64,000 nt of DNA from Erythrophleum ivorense (Eukaryota > Streptophyta > Magnoliopsida > Fabales > Fabaceae). Below the pieces are notes generated by a model. The model had not been told where the DNA came from. It was given only the letters and a program-made list of their open reading frames with translations, and did no database searches. The DNA lies in NCBI GenBank assembly GCA_026724425.1, contig JAIUCV010000103.1, positions 2,480,001 through 2,544,000 on the forward strand, written 5' to 3'. Of the stretch, positions 24,043-36,600 are shown one piece after another (the first letter of the stretch is position 1; each line of letters begins with the position of its first letter). The translations under genes and the position numbers were made by a program.

Positions 24043-27000
24043 TTAAAGCTGCTGATCAAGATAAGGATCTTTGGGAGTCCTAGGAGATCCTATGGCAGAT
24101 CCCAGATACTCGGTAACATTTCCAGAAATACCATATACGTAATTCTTCAACCAGGAGGTGCTTCGTTTTAACCAGCCCGTCTGTGCTTGTTCTTGCATTT
24201 CACGCATGCTTTTCCTCTCTTCCTCAACCAATATATCAACCCACCTCTTAGCCATAAAAGTCTTTACGGCTTCAACCCCTTGATTTACAATTTCCATTGG
24301 TGGCAATTCCAGAGGGTTCTGCTCCAAGTTAAGCTTGACCAAATTGTCAAGGCGACCAAATGTGTCAGGAAGTGCATGAATCTGATTGTTGCTGAGATCC
24401 AATTCCCTGAGGTTAGTCAGATCACCAAATGTCTCGGGAAGTTCTCTAAGATCACTGAAATTACTGCTCAGGTTGAGAACTTCAAGATTAGTCAATTTCC
24501 CAATTGCAATAGGAAGTCCATGAAGCTCATTAAAATGAGCATCTAGATACCGCAAGGACCTCATTTCACAAACAGATGAGGGAAGAGACCTAATCTTGTT
24601 CAATTGAATGGACAGATTCTGTAAGTTTACTAGTTCATGTCCGATGTTTGTTGGCAAATATGTCAGACCATTGAAGCTTGCGTCCAGCTCCACCAATGAC
24701 CTGATCATTTAATATACATAGTTAAAGTTTCCAGGGAAAAGAGTTTGATCAATCACAATTTGATAAATGACTTCTTTGGTTTCTGATGCAGATTTTTAAA
24801 AAGTTGAAAGATGAACAACTACAGTAAAAATTATGAAATGAAGTTGATATTTAAGACTAATATTATTTATAAACAAAGTTAAAGCTAAAACAATTTTTGC
24901 TCTTGCATGTGAAAAAACAGCTCCCAATTTCACATGTCTAAAAGGATTATGCATTTTCAAAATCTTCATAAGTAGCTCTCTACTTAATCATATTCTGAAG
25001 CACAAGCATATTACTATAAATATTAATTTTACAGGAATGCCAAACCACAAGGTCTACAGTAATTACTCAAATTAACAACAACTGCGACAATAATATAGAG
25101 TGCAGCTCTTATGAATTTCTCCATAGCATATGTGTTTGTCTCACATACCTGCAGTGACAGATGGAATCAGGAAGGGCATTCAGCTTGTTCCCAGAGACAT
25201 TCAAAAATTTCAACTTTTGTAACAAGCCAATTGCATCTGGAAGAGACTCCAAAAGATTTGAAGAGACATTAAGCTCCTCCAGCCTTTGCAATCCAGCTAT
25301 TGAGTCAGGAATCACCTGTTAGGTTGTACAGAATGCTCATATATAAGTAAAATTATAAGAAGATATAAACTTAGCAAATCCATACCTGCACAATAATTTT
25401 AAACATATCAATGGAGCATCAAGTCTTCGAAAAGAAAGTTATCATCAGCCCATCAATCCTGTCACATCTAGATGCAGATTTCTGGAATGGAAGTGGATAT
25501 CCGATCCACCATATATCCATTTATACTTAAAGAATCAATTCATGTATCAATAAATCAGGAAAGAGTACACATAAAAAATGCAATAAAAACTTTAAGAAAT
25601 ATATAAATGATAATTATGTTCTATGGCTAATAGAAGAAGATGGCCATTAAAAATGAACTCTACGTTACACCACTATGATCAGATGCTGACATGTAAACTT
25701 ATATTGTTTTGATTCTTTTTGAAAGACTATACTATTCTCATTGCATAAATATAAGTTGCCAAAAAGTTATAAATAATTGTTAATATTGTTGGCTATTCTT
25801 TTATGCACCAAGCTTTCCTGAAATAAGAAAGGAAAGAAGCTATAAATACTCACTTACCACATCTATAAATTTATATACGAATAATGGAACACAGCATAAA
25901 TTGAATAAGAACAATACCAAATAAATCCCTTTGCAGCGTAGCTAAAGATTCATAGTCAGCCACAGCTAGCCCTAACTTCACCCTTGAGATTCACAGAAGG
26001 TTCATAGTCAGCCACAGCTAGCTCTAATTTCTCCCTTCAGGTTGTTTACCATTTTCATCTTCTGTGATTTAAATTTGCCTCCTACTTTGTGCTTATTATT
26101 TAGTCCAGAGAAAAATTAACATGGGCAACAAAAAAACAGCCCAAATAAAAGAAATGAATGAAATACCTCAAACGGCAACTGTATTTACCATTACAGATGA
26201 GGTGTTCTCATAATTTTGGAAATCATTCATAAATTATTGTCCTAAAGTCCAAGAGTAAAGAACTCCAAAACTTCATTCATTCTATCTTTTTATTTTTTGG
26301 CTTCATGTTAAGGCACAACATGAAGCCAAAAAATTGGAGCATAATGTTGATAGGGAGAAACATGTGATGTGCTACTATATTATAGGACTGTGCATGATAG
26401 ATTTTGGAGACGAAAATCAAAATAAAAACAGTTATGAATCTCATCGTTGTTTTCAAGTTATTCCAGTAGAGCCAAGAGTAATTATGTCATTTTGAACCTA
26501 CTGTAATCAATATTAAATTGATAATATGCATTAAGATTCCAAGAATCCCACATCTATATGTAAGCTCTAGTTTGTATTATGTTCAATCAAAAATAAAGGA
26601 GGGTGAAAATTACTCAAATAAAACCACTTAATCAATAAAACTAATTCAGCAAATGTGTTCTTGACTAAACACTGCTTCCTTATTATGCCCAGAGAATTGC
26701 AAAATTCAAACATAGAAATATTTAAACTTCATGTTGGAAGAAGATAACTGCCTCACACACAGCTCAAGGACTTCTTATTCCACAAGGATGATATATCCCA
26801 TGCTATACATCCGTAGGTAAGACCTCATTACATCCAAGCAAGAGTAAAATAAAGCAAATGTACATTCCTCAGGTATAATACATGCCAAACTAAACATTCG
26901 AAATTTAAGCATAATTGCCTCATAACAGATTATTGGAACTTCTGCAGCTATGATTTGGCCATCCATTTAATTTCATAAATGGAATTAACATACTACATAA

Positions 27001-27805
27001 TCGCATGTAATAGCAAGAACAGTGTAAATGTTCAAATACCAAGTGAGCTTACCTCCAGCTGATTGTTTGAAAGATCAAGCACAACCAAACCAGGAATTCG
27101 CCCAAATGCCTCAGGCAGCAACCTCAATCGCCGCCCTGAAAGATCCACTCGCTCCATCCCCTTTCCATATGCCTCCTGTAGTATCCCTACAACTTCTTCA
27201 TTAACCTCTTCCCCAACACGCTTGTCTTTCTCGGCATATTCTACTCCCTCCCCAGCAGACTCGTAAATTTCCACCAGCCTCTTCTCAGCATCCTTCAGCA
27301 GTTTCTCATAAGCAGCGTGCATCTCATCCAACTGTATCATTGACTTGTATGCCCGTTTCTCTTTCTCCGCTAATTCCCTGCACTCCTTCTCTCGTTCCGC
27401 CTGATGAGCTCGCCATTGAAGGATGTCAACATTCACGGGTCTCGGCGAGAGCACAATCTCTTCCAGTTGCTTGGACAAAAGGGCTTCTATATCGGCAAGC
27501 TTGGCCTTTGCACTATCGACGGCTTCATGGTCGGGTCGCTCCCCAATGAGCTTGAGTACGGATCGGGTCTGGGCGACGTCGGAGATTGCGCGGGTCATCG
27601 CAGCTAAGAGTTTGGGATCAGTGAGGTGAGGCATTTTGTCCATAATTTCGGATTCACCCGAAGAAGAATGATGAACATGGGGCGGCGGCAAAGGGTGAGG
27701 TTGTTCGATGTCAAATTCAACGGTGGTGGAAGGTCTAGGCCCCAGAGAAGGGAGTCGACTCATCACGTAGGAGAGAATAGGGAAGGTTCCTGGGTTTGGA
27801 TCCAT
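24043..27805 (-). CDS. PIRL9: Plant intracellular Ras-group-related LRR protein (PIRL9/PIRL3-like)
   Basis: This is a complete three-exon gene: 27805-27053, 25315-25149 and 24700-24043, totalling 1578 nt (525 aa), with GT-AG junctions. It starts MDPNPGTFPILSYVMSRLPS, the typical opening of the PIRL1/2/3/9 group. Residues about 60-225 are charged and probably coiled-coil (AQTRSVLKL, EEIVLSPR, KEKRAYKSM). An array of roughly ten short leucine-rich repeats follows (about 230-460), of the LxxLPxxIGxLxxLxxLxLSxN type shared with animal Ras-binding SUR-8/Shoc2 proteins. The tail after the LRRs (MAKRWVDILVEEERKSM) is conserved in PIRLs. There is no signal peptide or transmembrane segment, so it is intracellular. 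Arabidopsis PIRL1 and PIRL9 act redundantly in pollen development; the role of this copy is inferred. The choice between PIRL9 and PIRL3 is from memory of the N-terminus and needs a tree. The 1737-bp first intron holds a tandem repeat and a perfect hairpin. Confidence 0.93.
25949..26040. repeat. Two-copy tandem repeat in PIRL intron 1
   Basis: A segment of about 40 bp starting ttcatagtcagccacagcta occurs at 25949-25988 and again at 26001-26040 (52-bp period), with only a few mismatches. It is a local duplication in non-coding DNA. Confidence 0.85.
26292..26334. repeat. Perfect inverted repeat (hairpin) in PIRL intron 1
   Basis: The arms at 26292-26309 and 26317-26334 are exact 18-bp reverse complements around a 7-base loop. 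The outer six or so pairs are A/T; the core is GGCTTCATGTT. No flanking transposon-like sequence or target duplication is obvious. Confidence 0.9.
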
Positions 27806-29429
27806 GGCGGTCAGAGATGCGGGAGGGAAACTAGTGACCGGTTTGCGTTTGCGAATTGTGACTCCGTTTGCAGCATTAGCGCTTGATTGCTAGGCTAAAG
27901 CAGAACCTTGGGGATAAGACGGTTTCGTGGCTATTTGGAACAAAAATTGTTAAGATAATTATATATTGGCCAAAAAATTATGATATTTATGTTTTAAAAA
28001 TTTTAAATTTAATAACATTTTATCCAGTTACTGAAAAAATATATTTTATATTTGGAAAAAAATTATATTTTATTTCTTATATATTTGTTAAAAAGTTTTT
28101 CATTTAAAATATAATAAATTAATAATTTTTTAATAATATTATGACAAATGTATAATTTTTGTAAATAATCTTATAATTTATAATTAAATTATACACTTGT
28201 TGTGTTATTATACAAAAATTTGATTGATAACAAAGATATAATAAATTATATTTAAGTCTAATCTTCTGTATTTTCTAGTACATTAAATGTTATATATGCT
28301 ATATATCAAAAAATTAAAGTATATTATAAGATAGAATTTTAAGATTTTAAATTTGATATATTAATTAAAATTTAGTAAATTAGATAATAATATATTATTA
28401 AAAAATAATAAAACTAAGTGTTCAAATTTCTGAGATCACATTAAAAAACCCTAAATCCTAAACTAGAGACATTTTATGTACATTGTTGTCTGAAACATTG
28501 TTCAATGTCATATTCTCTGATACTCTGAATACAAAAATGTAAGATATCATATGAGCTAATTCAAGATAACAATAAGAGACAAGAGAGTAAAATTTAATTT
28601 GATTAAAATCTTTTACTATTGCCTTTATAGAAGGATAGGGAAAAATCTTGTCTTGATATGATTAATACTTAAGGGAAGCTGTGTCGTAAGCAATGACCAT
28701 TAATCTACCTTCAAAACCACGGTAGGTTGCACATGCGATGAGATTGAGAAAAAAGGGTACAACTTGGAATGCAATTTGGCTTTACTTGTGTCTTTCACGT
28801 ATTAATCAGTAGGTGGGATTTAAGATTTGGGATGGGATCCACCAACTTCATTTTCAACGTTTTAATAGCGAGACAGGAATTTGTATTCTAATATTGAAGG
28901 GAGTCGTCTAAAAAGTGAGAGTGATTGGGAAAGGTGAAGCATATAGGATGAGTTTTAGCAACTCCACTCTTTTCAATCATTTTCTTTTCTACTGAAAAGA
29001 ATCTTGATCCAAAAACATGTGATTTTAGACGAAAGAAACGCAAACGCCAGAAGAGTTGCAAACTTAAACTAAGTAAATGTGATTGACATGTATCATATGT
29101 GAGAACTCAAAAACAAAACCTTGATAGCTTTTGCTTTTGGATAATTGGGTTCACATTTTGTCTCATCTCATCAATGGCTCCTTGTTTCTAGCTGTGCTTC
29201 AAACGGGTGGTGGATCTAGGACCTTGGATCAGGGAGGTAATATAATTAAAAAATAATAAAAATAATTATAAATTAATATATATAATCAAATAGAAAATAT
29301 AATTTACAATCGTCCTTTATATAATTTCATATTTTGAGATCATTGAATAATCTACTCATTATCAATGTTATTGAAAATATTTTTCTCAATATAAGTTATT
29401 AGACAATCATTCATCCATGTATCTCACAT
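27806..29429. other. AT-rich intergenic DNA upstream of the PIRL gene
   Basis: No exon or RNA gene is recognised. 27806-27920 should be the PIRL 5' UTR and promoter. 27940-28440 is extremely AT-rich. 29200-29240 (ggatctaggaccttggatcaggg) resembles the terminal part of hAT/ZMYM-type elements and may mark the 3' end of the pseudogene to the right. Confidence 0.5.
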
Positions 29430-32310
29430 TTAGTTGCATGGTTGATTTTTTTTTTTTCCAATTTTCATTGCAAAAAATGTTCTTTTTACAATTGCTATGA
29501 TTACAAACTTCAAAAGCAAATAAGCTTGTTTTCCAATTTCAACTAACTTCTCTACAAGATTATTAATTCTTTTCAAAGATGCAAATTCATCACTATTTTG
29601 TATATCAATGATGTAAGTCTCAAATTGATTATCATGCATCATCAAATTAGTTAAAGAAAATTCACATGATAAAACTTAGCAAATTCAATTACCTTGTTTT
29701 ATCAAAAATAACAAACAAATTGACTGGATTCAATTAAGTCAAATAAAGAAGCAATTCACTATTGATCTCTATGAAATGATCATTAAGTTCCTAAAGTTAC
29801 ATGTTCATAACAATGCAAAATAACTCAATATGATAATCATGTTCTATTTTAATATATTGAACTCTACCTTTATGTTGTGGTCTTCCTTTGAACACAAATT
29901 TTTCATCCATATTAAGAATGTTAATATCATGCATGCTACAAAATAAAGTGACTTTATGCAATAAAGGCTTCTATTCATTATCCCTCATATCTTATAATCA
30001 TAGATTTGATATGTTAACAAAGTTCATGATATTAATGATATTTTGATCTTTTCTTTGTAATACTTGTGACAATTCATTTAAGATACCTAAATATTTTTCA
30101 TCAAATGTAAAGTGAATGCAAAATCAAAATCTTATAACAAACGTAAAAGACCATTAATTCCACCTCTTTGATCTGCATTTGATCTTTCTTCTTTTATAAT
30201 TTCAAGCACATCAATCACAGTAGAATGTGTCAACAATAAATTTATCAAAGTTGCATAATGTGAACCCAACAAGTGTCAGCACCTCATTTGAGACCAATTT
30301 CTTAATTCAAGTCTTCTTTACTATAAATTTCTCCTTTGTCTAATATTTTCTAACTTTGGCTAGTTGTTTTTCACGAAATATGTTATGTCTTTTGCAAGAA
30401 TCCCTAACAACATTTAACAAAGTAGATACTAAATTGAAAAAGGAAGCAACTTGAATGTGATTCATGGCAATGGTAACTAATGTAAGTATCTAGGCACTTG
30501 CAATTTGGAGGTTTTGGAAGGTTATATCCCTTAACAAATGGTAGTTAATGTAAGTTGTAATCAATAAGCAAAGCAATACACATAAAATGTAGATGAATTC
30601 TTTTTTAAAATTATACTTTTGAGACTATGAAATTTATCTTGCATGTTACTAACACTATCATAACTTTGTTTACGAATGATTGATATGCTTATCGCATATT
30701 TGCAAAATAATTCATCGATTGCCACTTTCAATGATAAAAGTAATAATATAATTAACATACACTATGCCAAGAAAAGGCTCGACGATACTTTCTTTCTTAA
30801 TAGCATAACGCAAAGGGATAGCCCTTTGCTTCTTATTTAATATGTCATATGACTTATTAACAATAATGAGAAAGAGTTCATCTTTAAGTTCATTAATAAT
30901 AGCATTAACAATATACTTTTAAATTTCAAGAGACTACAATTGATTATTTTCAGGGGCCGTTTCTGAACCAATATGATTTATTGATTCATTGTGATCAGCA
31001 AGAAACTTAAGAAGTTTAAGGAAATTACCTTAATTAGCAAAATTGATTAATTCATCATGACACATAAATATCTGAAAATAATGTAAGTTGTAATTGATGA
31101 ACAAAGCAATGCACGTAAAATACAAATGAATTCTATTTTAAAATTATACTTTTGAGACCATAAAATTCACCTTGCATATTATTAATACCATCATAACCTT
31201 GTCCACAAATACTTGATATTCTTAACCCATATTTGTAAAGTAATTCATCAATTGTCAATTTCAATGATAAAGTAATAGTATAACCAACATGCACTATACC
31301 AAGAAAATGCTCAACAATACTTTCTTTCTTATTAACATGACACAAAGCAATAGCCCTTTGCTTTTGAGTGCTTGTAAATTAAAGGTTTTAGAAGGTTACA
31401 TCTTTTAACAAATGATAACTAGTGTAAGCTTTAATTGATTAGCAAATCAATGCACATAAAATGTAGATGAATTCTCTTGTAAAATTATACTTTTGAGACC
31501 ATGAAATTTACCTTGCATGTTACTAGCACCATTATAACCCTATCCATGAATGCTTAATATACTTAACCCATATTTGCAAAATAATTCATCAATTGCCATT
31601 TTCAATGATAAAGCAGTAGTGTGACTTGTATGCACTATACCAAGAAAATGCTAAACAATGCTTCTTTTATTGTTAACATAATCCAAAGCAATAGCTTTTT
31701 GCTCCTTATTTGATATGTCACATGACTAATCAATAATAATGGCAAAGGGCTTGTCTCTGAGATCATTAATAATAGCATTAACAATATTCTTTTAAATTTC
31801 AAGAATAGTGAATTGAGTATTTTCAGGGGCCTTTTGTAAAATAATATGACTTATTGATTCATGGTGATCAATAAGAAACATAAGAAGTCCAAGGGGATTA
31901 CCTTGATTAGTATAATTGATTGATTTATCGTGACCACGAAAAGCTAATCTTCACTTTGAGAGAAAGCGAATGTAATCAAATGTCTTTGGCATAAGTTACA
32001 AACTTATTCGGATTACTTAGAAATAATAACTACAATATGTTGATTTTGATTCATTAAAATTTGACACTTCTTCTAAGCAATGTTGTGAGCACTTTTAGGC
32101 CCCTATCATAAGATAAAAGCCTTTCTTTCTTATTCCAATTTGTAAATTCCTCTATCACAAATGAGTCACTACCTAATTGCTTCTTAAAATTAGGCTTAAA
32201 AAGGAAACAACATAAGCAAAATATTGTATCTTTTTTTATATTGTACTCTAACCAATTGCCAAATTCATTAAACCAAAAGGAACAAAATTTTCTTATAGAA
32301 TTCTTAATTT
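29430..32310 (-). pseudogene. Decayed hAT-derived transposase gene (TTF-type zinc finger / ZMYM-like, DUF4371)
   Basis: Read on the minus strand, 32300-32050 gives a broken TTF zinc-finger region (NWLEYNIKKDTIFCLCCFLF, then DSFVIEEFTNWNKKERL). 31930-30480 gives three diverged copies of the DUF4371 segment, with cores SLKLTIDELLYKYGL and GQGYDGINNMQGEF. 29645-29430 gives a hAT-dimerisation-like end (LKRINNLVEKLVEIGKQ, then RTFFAMKIGKK), from which the usual central LPVATA part is missing. Stops and frameshifts are dense, so no functional protein is possible. The order of pieces is the family's normal order, so this is one element that decayed in place. Terminal inverted repeats and target duplications could not be located with confidence. 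Confidence 0.8.
30490..31930 (-). repeat. Three tandem diverged copies of one hAT-pseudogene segment
   Basis: Similar blocks start near 30540, 31080 and 31430. Each contains aattatacttttgaga, then a block ending with a TTCAATGATAAA motif, then CTATxCCAAGAAAAxGCT, then a TAGCxxTTTGCT motif. Copies 1 and 3 continue into a shared second part (to about 31060 and 31930: GATCATTAATAATAGCATTAACAATA, then TTTTCAGGGGCC). Copy 2 stops after TTTGCTTTTGAGTG, where copy 3 begins. The copies look roughly 80-85% alike by eye. Confidence 0.8.
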
Positions 32311-32915
32311 TTCTTTGAGGAAAATTATGCTAAGCAAGTTGACGTGGTCCCTTTTGCAAATATGCTTTTCATATCTTATCTTAATTTATAAGATGATAGG
32401 CTGAAATTTTAATTTATTTTCATGTGTCAGATGGCAAATTTTTTAAATTAATTTCTATTTCTTGTCACTTGAAATTTAGTTCATGGAATCTAGATAAAGA
32501 TTATAGGTCTAATAGGAATTTTTTCTTCAATTTTTTTTTACATTTTCTATTTTAGATCCAAAGAGTTTGCAACCCACTTATCCTAAATATTTTAATATAA
32601 AAGGGAGTTAAATTAATTAATTAAAAGTATTTAAAAATATCACAAATTTATAATTTTAATTTTAATTTATGCATATAAAAAATAAATAGGAAAGAAGAAT
32701 TACCTTTTAAATAAAGAGAAGGCATGAAAAGCGAAAAATAATAAAGAGATAAGGAAAGCAATACTGCAACAGTGTAAGGAGCACTTTTCAATTAAGTCTA
32801 CAACCATGAAGACACTTGGGTTCAATTACTTGTATACAACATTGTAACATTCTTGGAGTTAAAAAAAATTAGACCTTTCAATTTGATTTGATGGCGATAA
32901 GAGAAAAGATGTGAA
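32311..32915. other. AT-rich DNA between the hAT pseudogene and a copia element
   Basis: No gene or clear repeat is recognised. It may include the 5' end of the hAT element and its insertion flank. Confidence 0.4.
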
Positions 32916-32920
32916 GAAGT
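32916..32920 (+). repeat. Target site duplication, left copy (GAAGT)
   Basis: GAAGT directly precedes the 5' LTR. GACGT directly follows the 3' LTR at 38767-38771. Four of five bases match, as expected for an old copia insertion with a 5-bp duplication. Confidence 0.65.
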
Positions 32921-33605
32921 TGTTAGAGCTTTAATTTATGTGTGTGTCAAAAGAAGTCTCACATTACTTAAAATAAAGGAAGCTTTACTGTATATATACT
33001 AAGATGAATTCTTGAACAAGGAAAAGGGCCAAGGAGAGTAGTAGACTCGCGCGCACAAAAACGAGCTGGCACAGTTGAAACCCGTTGATTTCTCCCTCTG
33101 CACACGAGATTAAACACTATGTTAGACACTTTTTGCTAGAATTTATTTTTTAAAATACAAATTATTCAATTTAAGAATAGCCTTTCAGAATATCCTTGAA
33201 TTTTAACTATTCTAGATATGAAGCCTTGTGTTTTTTAACATTGGAGGATTTTACTTTCTTTAATTACACATTTTTTTTATTTCATCCATCAAAAAATCGT
33301 CCAACATTCAAAAACAAATTCCTTTAATCCTCCTTAAAATTGTCCAATGTTCAACTTGTGATCTCTGCCTATAAAAGGATGTGCTTGTTGCAAGTTCAAT
33401 TTGTACCAAGCTTTGGATCTCTCATCTTCCTCTTCTTTTGAGTTCTTCTATTATGTTATTGTTGTTCTATTCCCTTGTTCTTAAAGGAAAGGTTCGTTTA
33501 ATCCTAGAGAGTTACCGCATTGCTTACCGTATGTGGTAGAGTAACTCTTAATGATAGTGTTCTCAAACATGACTAGGACCACGATTTTTACTGCTACAGC
33601 CAACA
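32921..33605 (+). mobile_element. 5' LTR of copia element B
   Basis: This LTR of about 685 bp runs TGTTAG...CAACA and matches 38075-38766 along its whole length, with frequent substitutions and small indels. TATAAAA lies at 33370-33376 and serves as the TATA box. Divergence from the other LTR is about 10-15% in the part I compared by eye, so the insertion is old. Confidence 0.9.
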
Positions 33606-36600
33606 ATTTTAAGAGTTACAGAGTCACACTAAGATGCTACTATTCTTCCCAATTCTGTTAACGTTGCTACTGGTGGTTTTGGTGGATATCATGCTGCCTC
33701 TGTTTACGTTCCTACGACACTACCACCTTTTAAGCTATTTTCAGATATTTCAAAGATCAAGGTGTATAACGGGAAGAATTTCAAAAGATGACAGGAACGT
33801 ATATTTTCTGTCCTCAACATGCATGGAGTTGTTGTTACGCTCACACAATTTGAGCCTCCTTCAGACATTGACCAAGCTCAAAAAGACGTTTGGGTTTATG
33901 CAAATAAGGTATGCAAGCATACTATCATTAGTATTTTGTCTAATAATCTCTTCGATGTTTATTTATGTGTCTAAGGAAGCCAACAAGATTTGGGAGCAGC
34001 TAGTTACCAAATATACTGTTGAGGATATTAGAAAGCAAAAGTTCATTGTTGGAAACTACTATAGGTTGAAGACATCAAAAGACAAAGATATCAAGCTGCA
34101 AATTAACGAATGCCACAAGCTATTGGAGGAACTCCGTGATAAAAAAATCAACCTTTCAAATGAATTCGTTGCTGGAATCCTAATTAAAAAGTTTCCAGAC
34201 TAATGGAAGGACTATAAACAACAACTTAAACACAAGCAGAAGCAACTTTCATTATCAGACCTTATCACCCACATCATTATCAAAGACACTAACCAGACGA
34301 CGATTTAAGCAGCAAAGGGCAAAGAGATGGCCTCTAAAGCAAACCTGATAGAGACAAAGCCACACAACAAGAGGTATAATTCTAAAAATAAAAAACCTGA
34401 ATGCAAACCCAAAAATACTAACCCCATGTTCAAAAAGAAAAGCAGTTGCTTTGTTTGCGGCAAGCAGGGTCATCATACTGCTCAGTGCAGAATGAGAGTT
34501 AAAAATGATAATCTTCCTAAACCAAATGTAAATTTAGTTCAAAAAGATGAGAACAATGATGATGAGGTCATTGTTGCGATTATTTTTCAAGCTCTTGTTA
34601 TCTTTGATGAGAGAAAGTGAGTAGTAGACTTTGGGACTACTAGGCACATTTATGCAAACAATAAGATGTTTACCTTCTATGATCCTATCAAGGAAGGAGA
34701 AGATTTTATTTATCTTGCTGATTCCCGAACTACAAAAGTTCAAGGAAAGAGAAAGTTGTTCTTAAGCTCACATCTGAAAAGACCTTGTCTCTCAATGATG
34801 TCTTGCATGTGCTTGATTCCTATGGCTCTACTAGGAAAGGTTGGGGTTAAACTATCATTTGAATATAAAAAGATTGTAATGACAAAAAATAATATGTTTG
34901 TGGGAAATGGTTATTATAATCAAGGATTGTTTGTACTGAATGTTGCTGAAATGAATGAAAATGCATCATCTTCTACTTACTTACCTATTTATATGTTTGA
35001 TTCATTTGATATGTGGTATGCTAAATTAGGACATATTAGTAAGTCTTATATTAAGAAAATGCAACAACTTGTTTAATTTCTAGAATTAAAAATAATTTTT
35101 TGAATAAATGTGAAGTATGTGTAGAAACTAAGTTAACTAAAAAATCTTATTTTTCTACAAAAAGAGAAATAGAGTTACTTTTCTTAGTACATACTGATTT
35201 TGGTGATTTAAAACAAACAATGACTAGAGGTGATAAAAAGTATTATATTACTTTTATCGATGATTTTTCAATGTATAGTAAAGTATATTTGTTGAGAAAT
35301 AAAGATGATGCTTTTGAAAAATTTCTTTTGGATAAAGCAAAAGTAGAAAATCAACTAAATAAAAGGATTAAAAAAGTAAGGTAGGATGAAGGAGGAGAAT
35401 ATGTATTATTAAATGATTTTTGTGAAAAAAAGAAAATTATTCATGAAGTAACTTCTCCATATTCACTTGAGTCTAATAATGTTGCAGAAAAAAAAAAAGA
35501 ACTTTAAAAAAAATGATAAATGATATGCTTAGAAGTTCTTCTGTACTAGATAATTTGTGAGATGAGACCTTATTGTCTGCTTATTTTTTACAAAATAGGA
35601 TACCTTACAAGAAAATAAGTAAAACACCTTATGAATTGTGAAAAAGTCTTACACTTAATCTTAAATATTTAAAAGTGTAGAGGTGTTTTACAAAATTTTT
35701 GCTACCTGATCTTAAAAAGAGAAAATTGGGTTGTAAAACTTTCGATTGTATGTTTATTAGATATGTTGAACAAAATGTAACTTACAGATTTCTGGTTTTG
35801 AAAAGTGATGTTTTAGATTATAATACTATTATAGAAACTAAAGATGCAATATTTTTTGAACATATTTTTCCTTTGAAAGTTCAATATTTTCCTTAAAGAG
35901 TAGAAAATTTTCCTTCTTCTCTCGAACAAAATTCAAACGAAAATTTAGTTGAAAATTTAAGATGTACAAGGCAAAGAAAAGAAACTTATTTTGGAAATGA
36001 TTTTTATACTGATTTGGTATAAGATGAACCATCAAATTTTTATGAAGCTATTTCTTCTCCTGATGCTTATTTTTGGAAAGAAGTAATTAAAACTGAGATT
36101 GATTCTCTTAATCAAAATAAGACTTGGTTTTTAGTAGATTTACCTACATAAGCAAAGCCTGTTGGCTGCAAATAGGTTTGTAAAAAAAAATATTTTTTTG
36201 ATAGGTCTATTGATAAATATAAAGCGAGGCTGATAACTAAAAGATTTACTCAAAAATAAAATATTGATTATTTTAATACTTTTTATCTTGTGAGAATAAT
36301 TTCTTCTATAAAATGGATGTTAAAACAACTTTTTTAAATGATGATTTAGAAAAAAAAATTTACATGGCACAACTTGAAAGGTGTGTTGTTCTTGGAAAAG
36401 GAAAATAAAATTTGTAAATTTGTTAAATCTTTATATGGTTTGAAATAAGCACCGAAATAATAGCATGAAAAATTAGATTAAGTTTTGACAAATGATAGTT
36501 TTTCTATTGTTGAAGTGGAAAGATATGTTTATACAAAGATTATAAATAGTGATTGTGTGATTATTTGTTTATATATTGATAACATACTTATTTTTGGTAT

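Noticed and set aside
27063..27886. Several overlapping plus-strand ORFs
   Set aside because: They are antisense shadows of PIRL exon 1; the minus strand has the clear family match.
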